Shown one piece after another: positions 17,850 through 26,752 of a stretch of 64,000 nucleotides of DNA (position 1 is its first letter; every line of letters begins with the position of its first letter). This stretch comes from DATBVX01 sp963695985. GTDB taxonomy: Bacteria > Pseudomonadota > Gammaproteobacteria > Steroidobacterales > Steroidobacteraceae. The stretch spans positions 119,650 through 183,649 of the forward strand of contig CAVOIC010000002.1 in NCBI GenBank assembly GCA_963695985.1, read 5' to 3'. The position numbers and the translations under genes are program-made. The notes below the pieces were generated by a model, which saw only the letters and a list, made by a program, of their open reading frames with translations, made no database searches and was not told the DNA's origin.

Positions 17850-18740
17850 TCAAGTCTTGCGCGCGGCGCGCGCCACGATCACGCTGGCGAACCGCTCCGC
17901 CGATCCCTCCGCGTGCATCACGTAGACTGACGGTTCGGTCAATTCCAGTTCCAGCACGCAAGGCTGATCGGCGTCATCGCGAATCAGGTCGACCCGCGCG
18001 TAGAGCAGCTGGCCGAATGGAATCGCGCGTAAGGCCTGTTCACCCACCGCCAACTCCTCCGGTGTGGGAGTCCGTGAAGTGATCGTCTCCGCGGCAAAGA
18101 GCTGATCTGTGGGCTGCTCGCCGCGTTTCAGCATCGGGCCCTTGCGAAAGGCGTGACTGAAATCGCCTTCAAAATAAACGAGCGCGGTCTCACCGTGTTC
18201 ATCCACACGTTCCAGGTACGGCTGCAGCACGGCGCTGAGATCTGAGTCGAGGAGCCGTTGCACGTGGGCGCGGATCGCCCCGACATCACGGCGCGGATGC
18301 CGCTGTGCATCGCGCGAGCCCGAACCGACTGCGGGCTTTACGACCAGTTCCGTAGTCGCGAATCCTGACAGGCACGCTGTCACGCCCTTATGTACGTCAT
18401 CACCGGGCTCGATGAATCGGCTCGGCACAGTCGGCACGCCGGCTCGCACGAGGTCAGCGAGATAGTGCTTGTCGGTGTTCCAGCGAATCACTGCCGGCGG
18501 ATTCAACAATGTCGTGAGCTTCGCAACACGCTCGCTCCAGGCGAGAAACTCCGGCCGCCGGATCGACGCGTCCCAGGTCGAGCGCAGTAGCGCGAGATCG
18601 AAGCGCGACCAGTCGACCTGGGGATCGTCCCAGTCCGCGACTTGTGTTTCAGCACCGATACCGCGCAGCGCCTCCAGCAGTGGCGGCATGTCCTCATCGA
18701 GACCCTGCGCGGCACGCGCTGATACGAGAGCGATCGGCAT
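17850..18740 (-). CDS. ATP-grasp domain protein (RimK-like)
   Basis: The 296-residue protein has a short N-terminal pre-ATP-grasp domain (IALVSARAAQGLDEDMPPLL) with the segment LALLRSTWD. The ATP-grasp core follows: NTDKHYLADLVRAGVPTVPS, LVVKPAVGSGSRD in the nucleotide-binding loop, and a C-terminal ELELTEPSVY in the Mg-binding region. Such proteins ligate a carboxylate to an amine or thiol. The family member is a stand-alone cytoplasmic enzyme often annotated only as ATP-grasp or glutathione-synthetase-like. Nothing in the neighbourhood fixes its substrate. It converges on the amidohydrolase gene with a 3-bp gap and is divergent from the SDR gene. Confidence 0.8.
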   Translation of the reverse strand: MPIALVSARAAQGLDEDMPPLLEALRGIGAETQVADWDDPQVDWSRFDLALLRSTWDASIRRPEFLAWSERVAKLTTLLNPPAVIRWNTDKHYLADLVRAGVPTVPSRFIEPGDDVHKGVTACLSGFATTELVVKPAVGSGSRDAQRHPRRDVGAIRAHVQRLLDSDLSAVLQPYLERVDEHGETALVYFEGDFSHAFRKGPMLKRGEQPTDQLFAAETITSRTPTPEELAVGEQALRAIPFGQLLYARVDLIRDDADQPCVLELELTEPSVYVMHAEGSAERFASVIVARAARKT

Positions 18741-18836
18741 ATGTCAGGAAGCCTTCCCCGCGATTTCACTTTCAGTAGATACTGTGCCGAAGAACGCCTG
18801 CATACTCCATAAGCGCAATTCTCGGGGGAGGCGGCC

Positions 18837-19736
18837 ATGAAAGACTTCAAGGGCAAGGTAGCGTTCATCACCGGTGGCGGCAGTGGCGTAGCGCTCGGCC
18901 AGGCCAAGGTGTTTGCGGCCGCCGGCATGCGGGTCGTGATCGCGGATATCCGTCAGGATCACCTCGACGAGGCGATGGGCTACTTTCGGGAAAAGAAACT
19001 GCCCGTTCATCCCATCCGGCTCGATATCACTGACCGCAAGGCATACGCGCAGGCAGCGGACGAGGCTGAGCGAGTCTTCGGTCCCGTACAGCTCCTGTGC
19101 AACACGGCCGGCGTCAGCCAGTTCGGGCCGATGCAGGATGCGACCTATGACGACTGGGACTGGCAGATGAGCGTCAATGTGGGCGGAGTCATCAACGGCG
19201 TGCAGACTTTCGTGCCGCGCATGCTGAAGCATGGGAAAGGGGGTCACATTCTCATCACGGCTTCCATGTCGGCCTTCACGCCGCTGCCCGGCACGGGCAT
19301 CTACTGCACTACCAAGTTCGCCGTACGCGGGCTCGCGGAATCGCTGCGTCTCGATCTTGAGCCGCATGGCATTGGCGTCTCGGTGCTGTGCCCCGGAGCG
19401 GTCAACACCAACATTCATGAAGCCGTGCTGACGCGCCCCAAGCACCTGTCGAATACTGGCTACTACGGTGCGGATCCCGAGGTGATGAAAGGACTCAAGG
19501 CAGTGATTGCGCCGGGCTACGACCCGGTCGACCTCGGTAAGAAGGTGCTGGAAGCGATCGAGCGCAACGATCTCTACATCATTCCGTACGCGGAGTTCCG
19601 CGAGCCCTTGATCGAGCTGCATAAGAGAGTGCTGGCCGCACTTCCCGATCCCAAGGATGATCCGGGCCTGGCGACGCGCGTTGCCGCCATGCAAGCGCGG
19701 CGCGCCGAACGTGCGACAGAAGCACAACGGCGTTGA
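18837..19736 (+). CDS. short-chain dehydrogenase/reductase (SDR)
   Basis: The 299-residue classical SDR has the NAD(P)-binding motif ITGGGSGVALGQ at the N terminus, NTAGVS, the catalytic Ser in ITASMSAF and the catalytic YCTTK. A longer than usual C-terminal tail follows (about 45 residues, rich in Arg/Ala at the end). The start follows GGGGGAGG. The substrate is unknown. The gene ends in TGA two bases before the ATG of an MFS transporter, so the two probably form an operon and may handle one compound. Confidence 0.85.
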   Translation: MKDFKGKVAFITGGGSGVALGQAKVFAAAGMRVVIADIRQDHLDEAMGYFREKKLPVHPIRLDITDRKAYAQAADEAERVFGPVQLLCNTAGVSQFGPMQDATYDDWDWQMSVNVGGVINGVQTFVPRMLKHGKGGHILITASMSAFTPLPGTGIYCTTKFAVRGLAESLRLDLEPHGIGVSVLCPGAVNTNIHEAVLTRPKHLSNTGYYGADPEVMKGLKAVIAPGYDPVDLGKKVLEAIERNDLYIIPYAEFREPLIELHKRVLAALPDPKDDPGLATRVAAMQARRAERATEAQRR

Positions 19737-19738
19737 CC

Positions 19739-20986
19739 ATGCGCAGCCGCTGGTTTTCGTATGAAACGGGAGTGCTGCTGCTCCTGGGCCTCACCTTCGG
19801 GTTCCTGTTCTTCGATCGCAACGCCGCGGGCTACCTGATCCCGTTTATCGCGCCGGAGCTCAAGCTCAACAACACTCAGATCGGCTGGGTCAGTGCAGGC
19901 CTGTCTCTCACCTGGGCAGTGTCCGCGTATGTATTCGGCGCTCTTTCCGACCGCATGGGCGTGCGCAAACCGTTCCTGCTGGCTTCGGTCCTGGTGTTCT
20001 CGGCGTGCTCTTTCCTGTCCGGCCTCTCTCACTCGTTCGGCGTGCTCCTCGCCTCACGCCTCCTCATGGGACTCGCCGAGGGACTGTTCCTGCCGGTTGC
20101 CATGACCATCCTGATGGTCGTATCGAGTGAGCAGCGCCGCGGCTTCAACATGGGCGTCATGCAGAACTTCTTCAGCAACTTGCTGGGATCGTTCGCCGCG
20201 CCGTTGGTTCTGGTCGCAATTGCGCAGCACTACAACTGGCGCATCTCGTTCTTCATCGCGGGAATCCCGGGCCTGATTTGCGCGCTGCTGATCGCCAAGT
20301 ACGTGCGCGAGCCCGCCAGGGCACCTCCCGTGAGCACCGCGGGTGGCGCCCACGAGTCCGCAACGGGTCTGTTCGATCTGCTGCGTGTTCGTAACGTATG
20401 GCTGTGTGTGCTGATCAGCGTTTTCATGGTGCCGTGGATGGTGCTCGCGTGGGCCTTCATGCCGGTGTTCTACACCAACTACCGGCATTTCAGCCCGTCC
20501 GATATGAGCATCCTGATGAGCGTGCTCGGCGTTTGTGCGGCGCTGGGCGCGTTCGTGGTGCCGGCGCTTTCGGACCGGTTCGGGCGCAGGCCGATCCTCA
20601 TCGGATTTTGCTTTCTCGGCGCCTTGGTCCCGCTCGCGGCGCTCTATTACTCGGGTCCGCTGCCCGTGCTGGCAGGACTCGTGTTCGTGGGTTGGCTCGC
20701 CTCGGGCGTATTCCCGCTCTTCATGGGCACAATTCCGGCCGAGAGTACCTCGCCACGACACGTTGCGACTGCGATGGGCCTGGTAGTCTGCGTCGGCGAG
20801 ATCGTCGGCGGCACCGGGATGCCGCTGGTCGGCAAGATTGCTGACGCCACGTCGCTGGCAGCGCCCATGCTGATGCAGATCGGTTGCGCCGTGGTCGGGG
20901 GGCTGCTGTCGCTGTTCCTGATCGAGACAGCGCCGGCCGTCGTTGCACGGCGCTCCGCGGCGGCGGCGCAGGTCTCGGCGTCTTAA
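19739..20986 (+). CDS. MFS transporter
   Basis: The roughly 415-residue protein has 12 predicted helices and the MFS loop signature GALSDRMGVRKP between helices 2 and 3, with a second copy, ALSDRFGRRPILIG, in the C-terminal half. The first helix contains GFLFFDRNAAGYLIPFIAPE, typical of the anion/metabolite:H+ symporter branch that includes hexuronate and aromatic-acid transporters. Two starts are possible: TTG at 19733, overlapping the SDR stop, and ATG at 19739. I use the ATG. It is translationally coupled to the SDR gene. Confidence 0.85.
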   Translation: MRSRWFSYETGVLLLLGLTFGFLFFDRNAAGYLIPFIAPELKLNNTQIGWVSAGLSLTWAVSAYVFGALSDRMGVRKPFLLASVLVFSACSFLSGLSHSFGVLLASRLLMGLAEGLFLPVAMTILMVVSSEQRRGFNMGVMQNFFSNLLGSFAAPLVLVAIAQHYNWRISFFIAGIPGLICALLIAKYVREPARAPPVSTAGGAHESATGLFDLLRVRNVWLCVLISVFMVPWMVLAWAFMPVFYTNYRHFSPSDMSILMSVLGVCAALGAFVVPALSDRFGRRPILIGFCFLGALVPLAALYYSGPLPVLAGLVFVGWLASGVFPLFMGTIPAESTSPRHVATAMGLVVCVGEIVGGTGMPLVGKIADATSLAAPMLMQIGCAVVGGLLSLFLIETAPAVVARRSAAAAQVSAS

Positions 20987-21092
20987 GACGTCTCGAGAAT
21001 CGGCCGGGCAGCCGCGCACTCCCTCGAGCGAGGCGAACTTCCGCGTCTCGCACCGGTCTCTGGACTGGGTGAACCCCGGGCAAACGATCGAT

Positions 21093-21734
21093 ATGCGGTG
21101 GCGCACGTCCGCGCTGCTGGAAGTCTCGGCGTTGATTGCGCTGGTCCTGTCTTACATCTGGGGCTGGCAGGGCGCCTTTCCCGGGAACTCCCAGCTCGTG
21201 GTTGCCCTGTACTTTGGCATTGGCGTCGCCAGCCACCTGCGGCGCGGTGAGTCCGCGCGACAACTCGGAGTCAGGTTCGATAACTGGAAGCCCGCGCTGC
21301 GCAACGCCGCGGTCGTCGTCAGCATCGCATTGCTCGTGCCCCTGGCGCTCGGCGCCGCGCTCGGCACCTGGCACTTCCCATCGGCGGAGCACTCGATGGC
21401 GGGCCTGCCCTGGATGCTCGCGTGGGGGACTGCCCAGCAGTATGGGCTCGTGTGTTTCCTGTACCCGCGGCTCCTCGAGATCTTTCAAGGTCCACGCGCC
21501 GCGACTCTGGGCGCAGCCGCACTGTTCGCCGCCTTCCACGTGCCGAACCCGCTGTTGCTGGCCGTAACGCTGGCCGCCGGCGTAGTGTCCTGCGTTCTGT
21601 ACCGGCGCGAGCCGAACGTTTTTGTGCTCGGCGTCGCCCATGCCACGCTCTCGTTCGTTATCTCCAGCGCCCTTCCCCTCAGCCTCACCCATGGCATGCG
21701 CGTTGGACCCGGTTACTACGCGTTCATCTCATAG
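21093..21734 (+). CDS. CPBP-like intramembrane protein with a degenerate catalytic motif
   Basis: The 213-residue protein has about six transmembrane helices. The C-terminal half resembles the CPBP/Abi (type II CAAX protease-like) family. AAFHVPNPLL corresponds to motif 3 and GVAHATLSFV to motif 4. In the position of motif 1, where active members have EExxxR, the sequence reads GTAQQYGLVCFLYPRL, so both glutamates are replaced. It may therefore be an inactive or divergent member. The start is uncertain: ATG 21093 has no strong ribosome-binding site and a GTG at 21069 is in frame. It is followed after 21 bp by the TauE/SafE gene. Confidence 0.65.
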   Translation: MRWRTSALLEVSALIALVLSYIWGWQGAFPGNSQLVVALYFGIGVASHLRRGESARQLGVRFDNWKPALRNAAVVVSIALLVPLALGAALGTWHFPSAEHSMAGLPWMLAWGTAQQYGLVCFLYPRLLEIFQGPRAATLGAAALFAAFHVPNPLLLAVTLAAGVVSCVLYRREPNVFVLGVAHATLSFVISSALPLSLTHGMRVGPGYYAFIS

Positions 21735-21755
21735 TTGGATTGCGTATCATGAAAT

Positions 21756-22589
21756 ATGATCGCGATACTCCTCGGCATCCTCGTGGGGCTGGTCCTCGGC
21801 CTGACCGGCGCAGGCGGGTCGATCTTCGCGGTGCCACTGCTCATCTTCGGCCTTGGCTGGGACATGAGGCAGGCGACGCCCGTGGCGTTGCTGGCGGTGT
21901 GTGGCGCTGCACTCGTCGGCGCGATCACCGCGTGGAGGGCGGGCCAGGTATGCGTGCGTGCCGCACTGCTCATGGGCGTTTTCGGCAGCGTGACCTCGCC
22001 GCTCGGCATCATCCTCGCAGCCCGTGCCCCGCACTCGCTGCTGGTTCTATCGTTTGCGGCGGTGATGGCGATCGTCGCCATTCGCATGGTCTGGCAGGCG
22101 CGCGCGCGGCCTTCCGAGACGCGCATCGTCCGCGCCACGGGTGCGCAGGATGAGCCACCTGGAGCAGCCGTGTGTCGCATCGATATTGCCTCAGAGCGAC
22201 TTCATCTCACTTCCCCATGCGCGTTCGTGCTGGCGCTGAGCGGCGCCGCGACCGGAGTGCTCTCGGGTGCGCTCGGGGTGGGAGCGGGCTTCGTCATTGT
22301 GCCAACCCTGCATGCCGCAACCGAACTGTCGATCGGCTCCTGCATTGCCACCTCGCTCATGGCAATCGCGATCATCAGCGCCGGCGCAGTCACTGGCTTT
22401 GCGGTCCGGGGGAACAGCTTTCCGCTCTCGGTGGCTGCACCGTTCCTGGTGGGAGCCCTCGCCGGCATGTTCATCGGTCGCTGGATAGCGCCGCGCGTGT
22501 CGGGACCGCGCCTGCAGCAACTCTTCGCGGCAGTCATGATCATCGCAGCTGTGAGCCTGGTGTGGCGCGAGCTGGGGGACATTCATTGA
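21756..22589 (+). CDS. TauE/SafE (TSUP) family membrane transporter
   Basis: The 277-residue protein has the two-fold repeated TauE/SafE pattern. The first half begins GILVGLVLGLTGAGGSIFAV and the second contains GVLSGALGVGAGFVIVPTL. These Gly-rich repeats in about eight helices define the family, which exports or imports sulfite, sulfoacetate or other small organosulfur anions. A soluble loop of about 40 residues separates the halves. The stop TGA overlaps the ATG of the PqaA-like gene (TGATG), so the two are co-translated. Confidence 0.88.
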   Translation: MIAILLGILVGLVLGLTGAGGSIFAVPLLIFGLGWDMRQATPVALLAVCGAALVGAITAWRAGQVCVRAALLMGVFGSVTSPLGIILAARAPHSLLVLSFAAVMAIVAIRMVWQARARPSETRIVRATGAQDEPPGAAVCRIDIASERLHLTSPCAFVLALSGAATGVLSGALGVGAGFVIVPTLHAATELSIGSCIATSLMAIAIISAGAVTGFAVRGNSFPLSVAAPFLVGALAGMFIGRWIAPRVSGPRLQQLFAAVMIIAAVSLVWRELGDIH

Positions 22590-23944
22590 TGCAGTGGCGC
22601 GGGTTGGTATGTCTTGTTGCGGCTTGCTGGATCGCGAGCGGCGTCGTGCCGTGCGCGCATGCGGACGGCGAGCTCGCGCAGTACGTAGCGAGGCCGGATT
22701 CGACGTTTGCGTGGCGCGAAGTGGGCTCGGGTCACCTCGACGGCGCGGACTACGTCGAGGTGATCCTCACCTCGCAGACCTGGCGCGACATTGCGTGGCA
22801 ACACCAGCTCATCGTGTTTCGCCCGGCCAAGGTCGACACCTCGACCCGGCAAGCGCTCCTCTTCATCGACGGCGGCCGCTGGAATCCGCAGTACGAGAAT
22901 GCTCGGCAGGTCGACCTGCCGCGCGAGGCGCACATTTTCACGCGTCTGGCGGACGCGATTCATGCGCCCGTCGCGATCGTGCGGCAGGTGCCGTTTCAGC
23001 CGCTGTTCGAGCGCCGCGAGGATGCGCTCATTGCGTACACGTTCGACTCTTTTCTCAAGACCGGCGATACCGACTGGCCGCTGCTGCTGCCCATGGTGAA
23101 GAGCGCCGCGCGCGCGATGGATGCCGTGCAGCAGATTGCTCAACAGCGCTGGCACATTGCCATCGAGCGCTTCACGGTCACGGGCGCATCGAAGCGCGGT
23201 TGGACCTCGTGGCTCACGGCGGCAGTCGATCCGCGCGTGGCGAGCGTGGCGCCGATGGTGATCGACATGCTCAACATGCGCGCGCAGATCCAGCTGCAGC
23301 GTGCGACGTTCGGCGACCTGTCGGAGGAGATCAACGATTACTCCGGCATCGACCTTCCCGGCCGCATCGATTCCGATCTTGGACGCAAGCTCGTGGCGAT
23401 GGTCGACCCCTACAGCTATCGCGAGAGCCTGGCGCTACCGAAGCTCATTCTGCTCGGAACGAACGATCGCTACTGGCCGCTCGATGCGCTGAAGCTCTAC
23501 TGGGGCGACCTGCGCGAGCCGAAGCGCGTGTTGTACATGCCGAACCAGGGGCACAGTCTGCGCGACGCGGATCGTCTCATCGGCAGCCTCAGCGCCCTGC
23601 ATCGCTACTCGGCTCACGGCCAGGCGTTGCCGGAACTTTCCTGGTCCTGGAACACCGCTGCCGCCGATCGGCTCGAGCTCACGGTGCAGTCCACGAGGCG
23701 ACCGCGTGAGCTCACTGCGTGGACCGCAAGCAGCCCGACTCGGGACTTTCGCGAGGCCCACTGGTCAGAGCAGCGCTGCAAGCGCTCAGGGGCCGGCTTC
23801 ACCTGCGGCGAGGCGCTCGCGCCCGATCACTACACCGCACTTTATTCGGAAGCGACCTTCAAGGACCGAGGAGCGCCGCCCTTCTCGCTTTCGACGGCGA
23901 TCTGCATCGCGGGTGGACCGGGGAGCAAGACGCCGAGCTGTTGA
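22589..23944 (+). CDS. PhoPQ-activated pathogenicity-related protein (PqaA-like), secreted
   Basis: The 451-residue protein has a signal peptide (LVCLVAACWIASGVVPCAHA) and the PqaA family alpha/beta-hydrolase-like pattern. Its motifs are FIDGGRWNPQ, the nucleophile-elbow-like TGASKRGWTSWLTAAVDPRV, and LPKLILLGTNDRYWPLDAL near the acid position. MPNQGHSL supplies the likely His. The TGA of the TauE gene overlaps its ATG, and GCTGGGGGA lies upstream. The family was named from a PhoP-regulated Salmonella gene; its biochemical activity is not settled. A periplasmic hydrolase is the best inference. Confidence 0.85.
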   Translation: MQWRGLVCLVAACWIASGVVPCAHADGELAQYVARPDSTFAWREVGSGHLDGADYVEVILTSQTWRDIAWQHQLIVFRPAKVDTSTRQALLFIDGGRWNPQYENARQVDLPREAHIFTRLADAIHAPVAIVRQVPFQPLFERREDALIAYTFDSFLKTGDTDWPLLLPMVKSAARAMDAVQQIAQQRWHIAIERFTVTGASKRGWTSWLTAAVDPRVASVAPMVIDMLNMRAQIQLQRATFGDLSEEINDYSGIDLPGRIDSDLGRKLVAMVDPYSYRESLALPKLILLGTNDRYWPLDALKLYWGDLREPKRVLYMPNQGHSLRDADRLIGSLSALHRYSAHGQALPELSWSWNTAAADRLELTVQSTRRPRELTAWTASSPTRDFREAHWSEQRCKRSGAGFTCGEALAPDHYTALYSEATFKDRGAPPFSLSTAICIAGGPGSKTPSC

Positions 23945-23976
23945 CCCACTAGGACGAAAGTCCCTGCGACCTCGAA

Positions 23977-25428
23977 TCATTTCTTCCATGCGCTGCGCAG
24001 GCGCGAGAGCCCCTCGGTGAGCGCGCGCTCCTCGATCGCTCCGTAACCAAATACCAATCCCGACTGACGCGGCTTCCCTGCGTGGTAGCTGCGCAGCGAA
24101 TACACACCGACCTCGTGGTGACGCGCGCGGCTCACGAGGTCTTCGACATCGACCCCAGGCTTTGCCAGAGCCGCGAGATGCAGTCCGGCAGCCGACGGCA
24201 GTGGTTCGAGCCAGCGGCCGAAATGCTGCTGCAAGCCATCGAGCAGCCGCACGCGCCGCACGCTGTAGATTTCGCGCATCCTGCGCACGTGGCGTGCGAG
24301 GTGCCCCTCCGCGATAAAGGTGGCGAGCGTGTCCTGCTCGTGTACAGCGCCGTGCCAGTCGCTCAGCCGTCGCGCGGCGACTAACGCATCGCGAGCCCAG
24401 GCCGGTGCCACGACAAATCCCAGTCGCAGAGCTGGGAACAGACACTTCGAAAAGGTTCCGACGTAGAACACCGACTCGCCGCGATCGAGAGTCTGCAGTG
24501 CGTCGAGCGGACGGCCGGAGAAGCGGAACTCGGCGTCGTAATCGTCCTCGATCACGACCGCGCCATGCGCGTGCACGAACTCGAGCAGCTGAGCGCGCCT
24601 GCGCGCCGTCATGACCGTGCCGAGCGGAAACTGGTGCGAGGGCGTGACGCAGATGACACGCGCTGCTGATGGCAGCCGCTCCACTACGAGGCCCTCCTCA
24701 TCGACCGGAACGGCAGCGATTCGCGCGCCCGCGGCAGCGAACACCGCACGCAGCGGCGGGTACCCCGGTTCTTCCATCGCTACCACGCTCTCTCGCGCAG
24801 TCACCAGGATCCGCGCCAGGAGATCGAAAGCCTGCTGCGCGCCAGCGGTGACGACGATGTCCTCGGTGCGGCAGGCGACGGCACGGGCAAAGGAGACGTG
24901 CCGTGCGATCGCCTCGCGCAATGCGGGCTCGCCCTGCGGTTCACCGTACTGAGCCGGCGGCCTGGATGGCCGGCGCAGCGCACGTGCCGACAGTCGCCGC
25001 CAGACGTCGAACGGAAAGCGGCGCGTGTCCGGCAGACCGAGCCGGAAATCCGAGCGCAGCGCCGCTGGTGGTGCTCCTTCCGGGAGCGGCTGCAACTCGC
25101 GCCAATACGCAGTCAGGCGCCGATCTCGCGCGCGCGTGCGGGTCGCGACTTTGCGCTCTGGTAGTTGGGGCAGCGCGTTGGCAACGTACGTCCCAGCACC
25201 GCGTCGCGCCACAACGTAGCCTTCGCTCAGCAGCAAATCATAGGTCGCTACCGCCGTGTTACGCCCAACGCCGTACTCCGCTGCGAGCGCACGCGTCGGC
25301 GGCAGGCGCAATCCGGGTCTCAGTCGCCCTTCCAGGATCGCCGCCCGCAGCTGTCGGTGCAGCGAACGCAGCCGTTCGCGCGACCCCCGGGGCGGCAAGC
25401 GGATGGCGAGTTCCAGTTTTGGTTCCAT
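23977..25428 (-). CDS. MocR-type GntR/aminotransferase transcriptional regulator
   Basis: The 483-residue protein has a GntR winged helix (LRPGLRLPPTRALAAEYGVG, then RNTAVATYDLLLSEGYV) joined through a linker to a fold-type I aminotransferase domain. This domain contains QYGEPQGEPALREAIA and the PLP Lys in FYVGTFSKCLFPALRLGF. I start at the ATG at 25428, where the GntR domain begins; the long open frame upstream is an extension across the divergent gene. MocR regulators usually control the adjacent divergent gene, here the GST-cupin pair, in response to PLP or an amino compound. Tandem AAAG-type repeats lie immediately upstream of its start. Confidence 0.88.
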   Translation of the reverse strand: MEPKLELAIRLPPRGSRERLRSLHRQLRAAILEGRLRPGLRLPPTRALAAEYGVGRNTAVATYDLLLSEGYVVARRGAGTYVANALPQLPERKVATRTRARDRRLTAYWRELQPLPEGAPPAALRSDFRLGLPDTRRFPFDVWRRLSARALRRPSRPPAQYGEPQGEPALREAIARHVSFARAVACRTEDIVVTAGAQQAFDLLARILVTARESVVAMEEPGYPPLRAVFAAAGARIAAVPVDEEGLVVERLPSAARVICVTPSHQFPLGTVMTARRRAQLLEFVHAHGAVVIEDDYDAEFRFSGRPLDALQTLDRGESVFYVGTFSKCLFPALRLGFVVAPAWARDALVAARRLSDWHGAVHEQDTLATFIAEGHLARHVRRMREIYSVRRVRLLDGLQQHFGRWLEPLPSAAGLHLAALAKPGVDVEDLVSRARHHEVGVYSLRSYHAGKPRQSGLVFGYGAIEERALTEGLSRLRSAWKK

Positions 25429-25450
25429 AAAGATGGAAGAAAGTGGACCT
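25429..25450. promoter_or_regulatory. candidate MocR operator, tandem half-sites
   Basis: AAAGATGGAAG (25429-25439) is followed directly by AAAGTGGACCT (25440-25450), two similar half-sites one helical turn apart. They sit next to the MocR start codon, between it and the divergent GST gene. The second is close to the AAAGTGG-type box I recall for PdxR/MocR regulators. Occupancy would block mocR and could activate the GST promoter. Confidence 0.45.
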
Positions 25451-25488
25451 TTAATCAGACCACCGGCAGCGGCATTGTACGGCCCACT

Positions 25489-26217
25489 ATGATCGATCTC
25501 TACTACTGGCCGACGCCCAACGGGCACAAGATCCGGATGTTCCTGGAAGAGACGCGGCTTACCTACCGCATCGTCCCGGTGAACCTCGGCAAGGGCGATC
25601 AGTTCAAGCCCGGCTATCTCGCCATCGCTCCCAACAATCGGATGCCCGCGATCGTCGATCACGAGCCTGAGGCAGGCGCACCTCCCCTCTCGCTCTTCGA
25701 GTCGGGCGCGATCCTGCTCTATCTCGCCGAGAAGACCGGCTGCCTGCTGCCCACGGATCTGTGCGGCCGCGCAGAGGTACTGCAGTGGCTCTTCTGGCAG
25801 GTGGCGGGACTCGGGCCGATGGCGGGACAGATCGGGCACTTCAATGTCTATGCGCCGGAGAAGGTGCCATACGCCATCGAGCGCTACACCCGCGAGACTA
25901 ACCGTCTCTACGGTGTCCTCGACCGACGCCTCGCGGACCGCCCTTTCATTGCCGGCGAGTATTCGATCGCTGACATTGCGTGCTACCCATGGATCGTGCC
26001 GCACGCGGCGCATGGGCAGAATCTGGACGACTTCACGCACCTCAGGCGCTGGTTCGAAGCCATCAAGGAGCGGCCGGCCACGATCCGGGCCTACGAGGGA
26101 GCAAGAGATGTGTACGCACCGTCCGAGCAACCTCTCTCTGACGACGCCCGGCGAATCCTCTTTGGACCGACGGCTGCCCTGGCTTCACAGCAGCCGCGGA
26201 CATCTGCCGATCATTGA
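25489..26217 (+). CDS. glutathione S-transferase family protein (YfcG/nu-class-like)
   Basis: The 242-residue protein begins with the thioredoxin-like domain MIDLYYWPTPNGHKIRMFLE, the N-terminal pattern of the YfcG/Ure2p-like (nu) class, which often act as disulfide-bond oxidoreductases. NNRMPAIVDHE supplies the cis-Pro loop and ESGAILLYLAEK the glutathione-binding Glu-Ser. The C-terminal helical domain has ADIACYPWIVPH. It lies 23 bp upstream of a cupin gene on the same strand and is divergent from the MocR regulator, which probably controls both. Confidence 0.88.
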   Translation: MIDLYYWPTPNGHKIRMFLEETRLTYRIVPVNLGKGDQFKPGYLAIAPNNRMPAIVDHEPEAGAPPLSLFESGAILLYLAEKTGCLLPTDLCGRAEVLQWLFWQVAGLGPMAGQIGHFNVYAPEKVPYAIERYTRETNRLYGVLDRRLADRPFIAGEYSIADIACYPWIVPHAAHGQNLDDFTHLRRWFEAIKERPATIRAYEGARDVYAPSEQPLSDDARRILFGPTAALASQQPRTSADH

Positions 26218-26240
26218 AATCACTTCGGAGACCTGCCGCT

Positions 26241-26729
26241 ATGACAAGTATTGCAATCACTTCCCGCGAGCCCGGCGTGCCCGGGATCGCGTCCCTGCCA
26301 GCACGAGTCGCCGAACACGGCGCTCTGCCCTGGATTCCGCTTGCGGCCGGAAAATCGTTCAAGCCGTTGCGCTTCATGCGTGACAACCGCGGGTTTGTCG
26401 AGCTGCTGCGCCTCGAGCCCGGCGCTGCCATTCCCGTGCATCGCCACACCGGCGAGGTGCACGCGTTCAATCTCGAAGGCACACGCGAGTTGTGCACCGG
26501 CGAGCGGGTCGGCCCCGGCGACTACGTGTACGAGCCGGCCGGAAATGTTGATGCGTGGAAGGCAGTGGGCGAGGTGCCGCTGGTGGTCTTCGTCGTCGTG
26601 ATGGGCGCGGTGGAGTATCTCGGACCCGACGACTCAGTCACGACTCGCTATACGGCCGAAACGCTCAGGACTGAATACCATCGCTACTGCGCGCAGAAGG
26701 GCATCGAGCCGCTCGATCTCGACGATTAG
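26241..26729 (+). CDS. cupin-domain protein (2,4'-dihydroxyacetophenone dioxygenase-like)
   Basis: The 162-residue single-domain cupin carries the metal motif PVHRHTGEVHAFNLEG, with three His/Glu ligands, and a second motif region VGPGDYVYEPAGNVDAW. The overall sequence recalls the DAD family of non-haem dioxygenases and related ChrR-like cupins. Activity on an aromatic ketone is possible but not shown. The ATG at 26241 is preceded by GGAG and removes nine residues of an upstream extension. It pairs with the GST gene, suggesting redox-linked turnover of one substrate. Confidence 0.75.
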   Translation: MTSIAITSREPGVPGIASLPARVAEHGALPWIPLAAGKSFKPLRFMRDNRGFVELLRLEPGAAIPVHRHTGEVHAFNLEGTRELCTGERVGPGDYVYEPAGNVDAWKAVGEVPLVVFVVVMGAVEYLGPDDSVTTRYTAETLRTEYHRYCAQKGIEPLDLDD

Positions 26730-26752
26730 ATCATCGTCGTCTCGACAGCGAG

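Noticed and set aside
15731..18082. A 783-codon open frame that looks like a permease-amidohydrolase fusion
   Set aside because: The frame misses the permease start and loses the amidohydrolase pattern after about 17400. It is better explained by frameshifts in two separate genes than by a fusion.
23945..23976. GGAC-GAAA-GTCC hairpin between two convergent genes
   Set aside because: The stem is only four base pairs and lacks a T-run on either strand, too weak to call a terminator.
25429..26130. Upstream extension of the MocR frame to 717 residues
   Set aside because: It lies antisense to the GST gene. The GntR domain begins at 25428, and fusion to an unrelated leader is not supported.
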